Assembly: GCA_023249955.1 (NCBI GenBank)
Contig: JAHFBR010000083.1
Location: forward strand, 1 to 5,428
Direction: 5' to 3'
From: a bacterium
GTDB taxonomy: Bacteria > Babelota > Babeliae > Babelales > RVW-14
Length of the DNA stretch: 5,428 bases
Under the pieces are notes generated by a model. It worked only from the letters and a program-made list of their open reading frames with translations, did not search any database and was not told the DNA's origin. Positions within the stretch are counted from its first letter, which is position 1. Each line of letters begins with the position of its first letter. The translations under genes and the position numbers were made by a program. Positions 1-4,292 of the stretch are shown here, piece by piece.

Positions 1-239
1 CAATCAGTGCGGTGTACTATCCCATCACTATTTTTCCTGACTGGATGCAAACTGTTGCGTACTGCTTTCCCACGGTCTACATTTTTGAAGGCATGCGGAC
101 CGTGCTCTTTGACGGTACGTTTCCCGTAAAATATCTTTGTATCAGCTACGTTTTGAACGCTTTTTATCTGATGCTGGCTATCTGGTTCTTTAAGTTTATG
201 TTTGAAAAGAGCCGCCGAAAAGGTTTAGATCGTCTGTAA
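1..239 (+). CDS. ABC-2 type transporter permease, C-terminal fragment
   Basis: The reading frame is open from the window edge (ATC AGT GCG GTG TAC at base 3) to TAA at 237-239, so this is the last 78 or so codons of a longer gene. The GTG at base 12 is an internal valine codon, not a start. The visible protein has the typical end of an ABC-2 membrane subunit. The segment FPDWMQTVAYCFPTVYIFEG followed by MRTVLFDG matches the family pattern of a loop with FP.W.Q, then P..Y.FEGMR before the last helix. A hydrophobic segment (LCISYVLNAFYLMLAIWFF) follows, then a basic cytoplasmic tail (KSRRKGLDRL). Such permeases pair with an ABC ATPase to export drugs, polysaccharides or lipids through the inner membrane. 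The ATPase would lie upstream, outside the window, and the substrate cannot be inferred. Confidence 0.8.
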   Translation, partial: ISAVYYPITIFPDWMQTVAYCFPTVYIFEGMRTVLFDGTFPVKYLCISYVLNAFYLMLAIWFFKFMFEKSRRKGLDRL

Positions 240-240
240 C

Positions 241-276
241 AAAAAAAGGGGCCCGCAGATCGCAGGCCCTTTTTTT
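241..276. terminator. Bidirectional rho-independent terminator
   Basis: Seven A's (241-247) precede a GC-rich hairpin: GGGCC pairs with GGCCC and an inner GC pairs with GC across one mismatch, around a loop of about 5 bases. Seven T's follow (270-276). The A-tract and T-tract make it work on both strands. It lies 1 base after the stop of the ABC-2 permease (+) and 17 bases past the stop of the Cys-rich gene 294-608 (-), so it ends both convergent units. Confidence 0.85.
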
Positions 277-293
277 ATCTCAAGAAAGATATT

Positions 294-608
294 TTATTTT
301 TTGCAGGTGCATGGTTTGCAGTGGCAAGATTTGCATGTGCTGGTTCTTCGTTCTGTTCGGGACTTGCGACCAGTTTTGCGAGTTTTACCCATGCCTTTTG
401 GACATTTGCAGAGATTTTTCTGCATATTGCACTTTGCGCAATGCTTCTTGGTCTTGCATGCACCGCGATGGTGACAGCCGCATTTTTTGCAGGTTGCGGT
501 CTGCGATTTTGTTTTTGTCTTGGTTCTAACAGCCTCAGCCGTGTAAGTCGAAATGGTGGCAAGCGAGAGTGCAAGAATGATTGCGCAGGCGATACGTTTT
601 AAGAACAT
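294..608 (-). CDS. Exported Cys/Lys-rich protein with two cysteine clusters (metallothionein-like composition)
   Basis: This is a 104-aa protein of no family I recognise. Residues 1-26 form a Sec signal peptide: basic start MFLKR, hydrophobic core, and an AEA site with likely cleavage after Ala26. The mature part of about 78 residues has 13 Cys and 26 Lys/Arg but only one acidic residue. Cysteines fall in two groups: residues 40-69 (C40, C43, C45, C51, C57, C60, C67, C69, with His46, 47 and 56) and residues 92-102 (C92, C95, C97, C100, C102, with His96). A basic, Cys-free linker at 70-91 joins them. The CxxCxC, CxxC and CxC spacings are those of thiolate metal-binding proteins. An exported form would act in the periplasm or outside the cell. 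ATG at 606-608 is fixed by AAGGAG at 615-620, 6 bases upstream. Transcription probably stops at the 241-276 terminator. Metal binding is inferred; a disulfide-linked envelope protein or secreted effector is also possible. Confidence 0.8.
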   Translation of the reverse strand: MFLKRIACAIILALSLATISTYTAEAVRTKTKTKSQTATCKKCGCHHRGACKTKKHCAKCNMQKNLCKCPKGMGKTRKTGRKSRTERRTSTCKSCHCKPCTCKK

Positions 609-703
609 ATCAGGCTCCTTTGATTTACGTGGTCATTTTTACTTCCTGGAGTACAGTCTGAAGAATGGGTAGGTGTGAGGTCAAGAGATGAACAATGTTT
701 GAT

Positions 704-731
704 AAAAAAAGGAGCGCCACGACGGCGCTCC
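704..731 (-). terminator. Rho-independent terminator of the small-gene operon
   Basis: A perfect 8-bp stem, GGAGCGCC (711-718) with GGCGCTCC (724-731), encloses a 5-base loop. On the minus strand it is followed by seven T's (704-710 on the plus strand are A). It lies 23 bases after the stop of the 61-aa gene (755-940). It therefore ends the minus-strand unit and separates it from gene 294-608, which must have its own promoter in 609-703. Confidence 0.9.
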
Positions 732-754
732 CTGTAAGAATGGCTTTTTTAAAT

Positions 755-940
755 CTACTTTACGCGTCTTGTCGGGCCCTGTGGAACCTTTCTTTGAACT
801 TTCTTCTTGCCCTTTTGAGTAGGATCTTGCTGCTTTTTACCACAGTTGCAGCCTTTAACCACCATGATGTTTTGTGAGCATTCAGCTGCGGTGCCGCATG
901 CTAAAGCAATTACCATCGCAAGGCATAAACGCTTTATCAT
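755..940 (-). CDS. Small exported Lys-rich protein with CxC motif, function unknown
   Basis: The product is 61 aa if read from the second of two adjacent ATGs. That start leaves 6 bases after the AAGGAG at 947-952; the first ATG (943) would leave only 3. Residues 1-19 are a signal peptide (MIKRLCLAMVIALACGTAA), probably cut after Ala19. The mature part of about 42 residues begins ECSQN, has one CNC motif (Cys31, Cys33) and ends in a strongly basic, Pro/Gln/Lys-rich tail (K43-K61) with no acidic residue. Mature cysteines are only 21, 31 and 33, so this is not a metallothionein by itself. It is the last gene before the 704-731 terminator and lies 10 bases after the 38-aa Cys-rich gene, to which it looks translationally coupled. 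Its N-terminus resembles that of the 104-aa protein at 294-608. A periplasmic partner of the neighbouring Cys-rich proteins is plausible but unproven. Confidence 0.7.
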   Translation of the reverse strand: MIKRLCLAMVIALACGTAAECSQNIMVVKGCNCGKKQQDPTQKGKKKVQRKVPQGPTRRVK

Positions 941-946
941 CATGCT

Positions 947-952
947 CTCCTT
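947..952 (-). promoter_or_regulatory. Ribosome binding site overlapping the stop of the upstream gene
   Basis: On the minus strand the bases read TAAGGAG: the TAA stop of the 38-aa gene (951-953) shares its two A's with the AAGGAG Shine-Dalgarno of the 61-aa gene. This favours translational coupling. Spacing supports the ATG at 938-940 over the one at 941-943. Confidence 0.75.
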
Positions 953-1067
953 AGCATTTACATTTTTTGCTGTCGCAGGAGCATTTCTTGCTGCACTTGC
1001 AATTTTTTCCGCACTCGCAACCTTTACACTTGCAGTGACACGATGAGCCCTTGGCTGCCTTCTTCAT
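951..1067 (-). CDS. 38-residue metallothionein-like CxC protein
   Basis: I translated this by hand from ATG (1065-1067) to TAA (951-953): 38 residues starting MKKAAKGSS and then almost wholly Cys and Lys. It has 11 Cys (10, 12, 14, 17, 19, 23, 25, 29, 31, 36, 38), 12 Lys, one His (11) and only two acidic residues. Five pairs are CxC (10-12, 12-14, 17-19, 23-25, 29-31) and a sixth closes the chain at 36-38. This density and spacing are the hallmark of metallothioneins, which hold Zn, Cu or Cd in thiolate clusters. It does not match the cyanobacterial SmtA or mycobacterial MymT sequences as I remember them. There is no signal peptide, so a cytoplasmic role is expected. The start is firm: AGGGAG at 1074-1079 lies 6 bases upstream and an in-frame TAA lies at 1083-1085. 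It sits between genes 1100-1261 and 755-940 in one short operon. Metal binding is inferred from composition. Confidence 0.75.
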   Translation of the reverse strand: MKKAAKGSSCHCKCKGCECGKNCKCSKKCSCDSKKCKC

Positions 1068-1073
1068 ACACGA

Positions 1074-1079
1074 CTCCCT
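1074..1079 (-). promoter_or_regulatory. Ribosome binding site of the 38-aa Cys-rich gene
   Basis: AGGGAG on the minus strand lies 6 bases before the ATG at 1065-1067. This spacing, with an in-frame stop just upstream (1083-1085), supports translation of such a short frame. Confidence 0.7.
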
Positions 1080-1099
1080 GGGTTATGGGTTACACCATT

Positions 1100-1261
1100 T
1101 TATTTGTGCTGTGTAATGTGTCTGTCATCGTTGCGGATGATTTTTTCTACCGGCTGTTTTTTATATTTAGGGTAACGCAATTTTTTCTTTCCGCAACTTG
1201 CATAACATAACCCTAACAACAGAAGACTTGCCATAATAATTTTTTTTCCATGCATAAACAT
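1100..1261 (-). CDS. Small exported or lipoprotein-like basic peptide, function unknown
   Basis: I read a 53-aa frame from ATG (1259-1261) to TAA (1100-1102). It starts MFMHGKKIIMASLLLLGLC and is followed by YASCGKKK, a basic N-region plus hydrophobic core typical of a signal peptide. Cleavage near YAS|C23 is likely. YASC is a poor lipobox (Tyr at -3), so a lipoprotein is possible but not clear. The mature part of about 30 residues is very basic, with KKK, YPKYKK and a C-terminal RHITQHK, and has a single Cys. A run of six G's (1266-1271), which can pair with the anti-Shine-Dalgarno with a G-U wobble, lies 4 bases before the first ATG and 10 before the second (1253-1255), so either may be used. 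It is the first of three closely spaced small genes, 32 bases ahead of the 38-aa Cys-rich gene. No homologue is recognised. Confidence 0.6.
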   Translation of the reverse strand: MFMHGKKIIMASLLLLGLCYASCGKKKLRYPKYKKQPVEKIIRNDDRHITQHK

Positions 1262-1340
1262 AATTCCCCCCGTTCATGGCATGATTGATCTTGTGACTCC
1301 CCTACTCAGAATGACACAAAGCGGGTGGGGCGGTATAGTA

Positions 1341-2102
1341 TTAAAGATTTGAGATCATTTTTTGCAGCGCGTTATCAGATGCCTTTTTTTGCTGGGCACT
1401 GACCGGTTCAAAGAACTGGCGGATATCAAGGCTTTGCAGCAGCGCGTCATCGGTGCTGGAGCGGCCAATGACATACAGGTCTGGCAAAATGAGCTGCGGG
1501 TTTTGAGTGGTTAAAAAGTGCCCGGTTGGCACAAAGATATTTTTAGGACTGGTCAAAATGACCACCGTGAGCGGGTTGATCTTCTTATCTTCCGGCATTT
1601 TGGCCTCTTGAATCTCCCAGTACGAATTCTTCTTCTCGTCCTGCTTAAGTTCGCAGACGTACAGGGCTACCGGACTGTCGTTGTCACTCACATATTCGCG
1701 GTGCGAGTAGGTGTTTTCTTTAACGTTAGCCAAGGTGATGCGTGGGGTGATGGCCAGGTAAAGCTTTGGGGTGGCGTGGCGTAGTGGAAATGCAATGAGC
1801 CCATCAGGGTCGGAAATATCCATGTAGCCGCCATAAAGTGCCACCAGGCCACTGAGCTTTGGCTTCAGATTGCTTTTGAGCGATCGTTTGACCATTTTTT
1901 GGCTGATGGTGCCAGGGGACTTGGTCTCCATGTGGGCAATTTTTTGTGCCAGGCTGGAGCTTGCGGCTTCTTGCTCGGCTTGGGCGCGGGCTCCGACGGG
2001 TGCGTGGCTGAGGTATAGAATGATACGGTTATCGGCAAAAAGCCCACTGAAACTGATGGTGAGCCAGCACAATGCCGCAAGAATGCTATAAAATCCCTTC
2101 AT
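1341..2102 (-). CDS. Secreted protein of unknown function (253 aa)
   Basis: The N-terminus MKGFYSILAALCWLTISFSG followed by LFA|DN is a clear Sec signal peptide, with likely cleavage after Ala23. A mature protein of about 230 residues would reach the periplasm or beyond. Residues about 35-60 are Ala/Glu/Gln-rich and probably helical. The rest alternates short hydrophobic strands (KLYLAITPRI, PVALYVCELKQ, PLTVVILTS, PQLILPDLYVIG), which suggests a beta-rich fold, before a helical, Gln/Lys-rich C-terminus. I see no catalytic motif and only one Cys in the mature part, unlike its small downstream neighbours. The ATG at 2100-2102 has AAGGG about 8 bases upstream. No terminator is visible in the 79 bases before gene 1100-1261, so co-transcription with the small Cys-rich genes is possible. 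I do not recognise the family. Confidence 0.8.
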   Translation of the reverse strand: MKGFYSILAALCWLTISFSGLFADNRIILYLSHAPVGARAQAEQEAASSSLAQKIAHMETKSPGTISQKMVKRSLKSNLKPKLSGLVALYGGYMDISDPDGLIAFPLRHATPKLYLAITPRITLANVKENTYSHREYVSDNDSPVALYVCELKQDEKKNSYWEIQEAKMPEDKKINPLTVVILTSPKNIFVPTGHFLTTQNPQLILPDLYVIGRSSTDDALLQSLDIRQFFEPVSAQQKKASDNALQKMISNL

Positions 2103-2152
2103 CGCCCCTACCCTTTTGTAAAAGAGTAATGTATTTCTTTGATAAAAACCCC

Positions 2153-2158
2153 TATACT
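2153..2158 (+). promoter_or_regulatory. Possible -10 element upstream of rsmG
   Basis: TATACT matches the sigma-70 -10 consensus at five of six positions and lies 61 bases before the rsmG start, in the divergent gap 2103-2219. No good -35 hexamer sits at the right distance (TGTATT at 17 bases is weak), so this is only a candidate. Confidence 0.25.
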
Positions 2159-2219
2159 GAGCCTATCAGAACCAGGAGCCAAAAATCCATTAATTGAAAA
2201 CTAAACAAAGCGAATCACC

Positions 2220-2873
2220 ATGAAAGTACGCCAAAAACCGCCCGAAAAAGTATGGGCAGAGTTCCAAGAGCACGTTCAACCAACCAAAGAGCAGCTGCAT
2301 CAGTTCCAAAAATATGTGGCCTATCTGATGGAGTGTAACGAGCTTTTCAATATTACGGCCATTAATGAACTCTCTGGTGTGGTGCGCCAGCACTTTGAAG
2401 ACTCATTGGCTTTAGCCAAATTTATGGATATGTCCAAGGTTCAATCCATCGTTGACGTTGGAACCGGTGGCGGCTTTCCTGGCATTCCCCTCAAAATCAT
2501 GTATCCCCATCTCAAGGTCATTCTTATCGAGGTAACCAAGAAAAAACAGGAGTTTCTGGCCGATGTCATCAAAATTCTTGGCCTGACCGATGTCACGGTG
2601 TGCGGATTGGACTGGCGAACCTTTTTGCGCAATACCGCCCACCCTGCCGATATCCTGGTAACGCGCGCAGCGCTTGATGATCTTGAGCTGAGCAGAATGT
2701 TTCGTTCCGCTTGTCCCTACAACAAATCCACGCTGGTGTATTGGGCCTCAAAAGAGTGGGAACCCCACGTCAAGACCAAACCACTGATCTCAAAAATCGA
2801 ATCATACAAGCTCGGCAGCAAAGAACGCCGCCTTGTTTTTATGTCTTTGCCAAAAAGCGATCAATCTCTGTAG
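2220..2873 (+). CDS. rsmG: 16S rRNA (guanine527-N7)-methyltransferase RsmG
   Basis: RsmG uses S-adenosylmethionine to methylate N7 of G527 in 16S rRNA, in the cytoplasm on the 30S subunit; in other bacteria its loss gives low-level streptomycin resistance. The 217-aa length is normal for the family. In order I see the N-terminal helical region with NITAI (44-48) and HFEDSL (58-63), then the SAM-binding glycine loop VDVGTGGGFPGIPL (78-91). Next come the second strand ending in acidic IE (103-104) with KKKQEFL, and TRA (148-150) matching the conserved Arg of the family's SRA motif. A lysine in ASKEWE sits where the usual GG...KG region lies. The ATG at 2220 is the only sensible start, because an in-frame TAA lies at 2202-2204. 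No Shine-Dalgarno precedes it. In many bacteria rsmG sits with mnmG or parA/parB, but here it stands beside unrelated secreted-protein genes. Confidence 0.93.
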   Translation: MKVRQKPPEKVWAEFQEHVQPTKEQLHQFQKYVAYLMECNELFNITAINELSGVVRQHFEDSLALAKFMDMSKVQSIVDVGTGGGFPGIPLKIMYPHLKVILIEVTKKKQEFLADVIKILGLTDVTVCGLDWRTFLRNTAHPADILVTRAALDDLELSRMFRSACPYNKSTLVYWASKEWEPHVKTKPLISKIESYKLGSKERRLVFMSLPKSDQSL

Positions 2874-2935
2874 GCTCAAACCGTCATAGTATGCTTGTCT
2901 TGCAAAAAGGGACTCTCTAAACAAGGGGGAAGGAC

Positions 2936-3568
2936 ATGGGCTGCAAGCACTACGTTACGTTGGGCGTAATTCTACTTTTTTTCTCTACAAATATTTATCC
3001 GTTTACGGTTGCTGAGCGGCGACTGAAGCAGGCTTATCATGGGCTTGGCTTTACCAAAAGAGAGGCAAGTCAGATGAGTTGCCAGATTAAGCCACTCCTC
3101 AAGCGGGGTTGTGATAGTCGTAGCAAAAAGATCGATCCGGTCGTGGTTTATGACGTTCTACGTACCGGGCTTTTGTTGCCGCTCTCCGAGCGTGGTGCCG
3201 CGCAACTGGGACGGCAAGTGAGCGTCTTTTTGGAAGAGCTGAATCAGAAAAAAATTAAGTGGCGAAAAAAAGTTCTTGATACGCATGCGTGGGTCTGTAC
3301 GATGCTTGCCACTATGTTAAAAATATATGATAGATTTTCGTTTCACTATGTTTATGACATGATTTCTTCAAGCCAGGGACACCACATTCCCTCTGCTGTT
3401 ATCTCTCTGGCACGAGCAGGTGAGCTTTTTGTGCTTGAACCTCGCATGTGTGCTGAGGTTGGTGATGTTGATGATCTGGCCGATATTTTTGATGGCTTTA
3501 GACCTTTTGATGATGCAGGACCTGCTGGGTTGACTAATCGGTTTGTGCTCTTGCTCGATGGTGTTTGA
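2936..3568 (+). CDS. Secreted protein of unknown function (210 aa)
   Basis: Residues 1-26 form a signal peptide: Lys/His in the N-region, core [17 protein letters not shown], and likely cleavage after TVA (Ala26). The mature part of about 184 residues starts [20 protein letters not shown]. It is mixed alpha/beta, with four Cys (49, 59, 121, 172) that could form two disulfides after export. A basic stretch (QKKIKWRKK, 104-112) contrasts with an acidic C-terminal part rich in Asp ([17 protein letters not shown]). No catalytic motif stands out and I do not recognise the family. The ATG at 2936 has GGGGG at 2925-2929, 6 bases upstream, and AAGGA directly before it. The gene begins 62 bases after rsmG on the same strand and may share its transcript. 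Its stop is only 3 bases from the convergent stop of the ABC ATPase gene, leaving no room for a terminator between them. Confidence 0.75.
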   Translation: MGCKHYVTLGVILLFFSTNIYPFTVAERRLKQAYHGLGFTKREASQMSCQIKPLLKRGCDSRSKKIDPVVVYDVLRTGLLLPLSERGAAQLGRQVSVFLEELNQKKIKWRKKVLDTHAWVCTMLATMLKIYDRFSFHYVYDMISSSQGHHIPSAVISLARAGELFVLEPRMCAEVGDVDDLADIFDGFRPFDDAGPAGLTNRFVLLLDGV

Positions 3569-3571
3569 GTT

Positions 3572-4255
3572 TTACCGCGCTTTGTCTTTGATAATTTTTC
3601 CATCAACAAGCTCAATGATGCGGCGTGTTTTTGCAGCAATGTTGGGTTCGTGCGTTACCAAAATGATGGTGACTTTTTGCTGTGTATTCAGATCGGTAAA
3701 AATGTCCATGATGGCTTCGCCCGTTGTAGTATCAAGATTTCCGGTTGGTTCGTCAGCAAAAATAATGCGGGGGTTGTTGACCAGTGCGCGCGCAATGGCA
3801 ACACGTTGTTGCTGGCCGCCCGAAAGTTGATAGGGGTAGTGACGCATGCGGTCGCCCAAGTTGACGCGTTGCAAAAGTTTTTCAGCCGCTTGACGTGCTT
3901 CAGACTCCTTTTTGCCGGCATACAGTTGCGGCAGCGCAACGTTATCAAGTGCTGTCAGATCAGGCAGTAGATAAAATTTCTGAAAGATAAACCCGATTTT
4001 TTGATTTCTGATCAGGGCAAGTTCATCGCGCGAAGCACGTGCAACATCAACACCATCCAGGAAGAAAGAGCCCGAGGTTGGCGTATCCAAGCATCCGAGC
4101 AAGTGCATGAGCGTTGATTTGCCCGACCCTGAAAAGCCGGTGATTGCGACAAATTCGCCACCATCAATGGTCAAATCGACGCCCTTGAGGGCGGTGACAT
4201 CGGTTTCACCCATTTTGTAAACTTTTACTAAACTTTTTGTTTCGATGAGCCTCAC
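3572..4255 (-). CDS. ABC transporter ATP-binding protein, MacB/LolD type
   Basis: This 227-aa cytoplasmic ATPase would power the permease encoded just upstream on the same strand. All nucleotide-binding motifs are intact: Walker [10 protein letters not shown] (40-48), Q-loop Gln92 in [10 protein letters not shown], signature LSGGQQQR (144-151), Walker B IIFADE (164-169) followed by PTGNLD, and the H-loop His202 in LVTHE. The segments TALKGVDL and [12 protein letters not shown], plus FQ.F.LLP, place it in the MacB/LolD/FtsE subfamily, whose members drive extrusion or lipoprotein release mechanically. The length is that of a stand-alone subunit, not the fused MacB of about 650 aa. Translation starts at GTG (4253-4255), with AAGGA at 4260-4264 4 bases upstream; the nearby ATG at 4258-4260 is out of frame and hits TGA at once. 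The gap to the permease stop is 37 bases, so the two are probably one operon. The substrate is unknown. Confidence 0.93.
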   Translation of the reverse strand: MRLIETKSLVKVYKMGETDVTALKGVDLTIDGGEFVAITGFSGSGKSTLMHLLGCLDTPTSGSFFLDGVDVARASRDELALIRNQKIGFIFQKFYLLPDLTALDNVALPQLYAGKKESEARQAAEKLLQRVNLGDRMRHYPYQLSGGQQQRVAIARALVNNPRIIFADEPTGNLDTTTGEAIMDIFTDLNTQQKVTIILVTHEPNIAAKTRRIIELVDGKIIKDKAR

Positions 4256-4292
4256 AGCATCCTTATTTTTTTGGTGCGGTATATAATTTTAT

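Noticed and set aside
275..574. Minus-strand frame of 99 codons overlapping the Cys-rich gene
   Set aside because: It is a different frame of the same strand with no signal peptide and no ribosome binding site at its ATG, and it runs into the terminator.
321..602. Plus-strand frame of 93 codons rich in Cys, Phe and Ala
   Set aside because: It is antisense to the signal-peptide Cys-rich gene 294-608, which has a good ribosome binding site and terminator. The Cys and Ala codons arise from the complement of the TGC/GCA repeats.
625..636. Three-codon frame ATG ACC ACG TAA on the minus strand with AGGA upstream, before gene 294-608
   Set aside because: It could be a tiny leader, but it is too short to tell from chance and there is no attenuator structure around it.
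656..684. Possible promoter for gene 294-608 with TTGACC (679-684) on the minus strand
   Set aside because: The -35 match is good, but the hexamer 17 bases on (TCAGAC) matches the -10 consensus at only two positions.
846..1046. Plus-strand hydrophobic frame opposite the small genes
   Set aside because: It is antisense to two frames with proper ribosome binding sites. Its hydrophobic look comes from the complement of Lys- and Cys-rich codons.
3352..3639. Minus-strand frame spanning the ends of the secreted protein and ATPase genes
   Set aside because: It is antisense to 2936-3568 and out of frame with the ATPase; low-complexity Ser/Lys/Pro content with no ribosome binding site.
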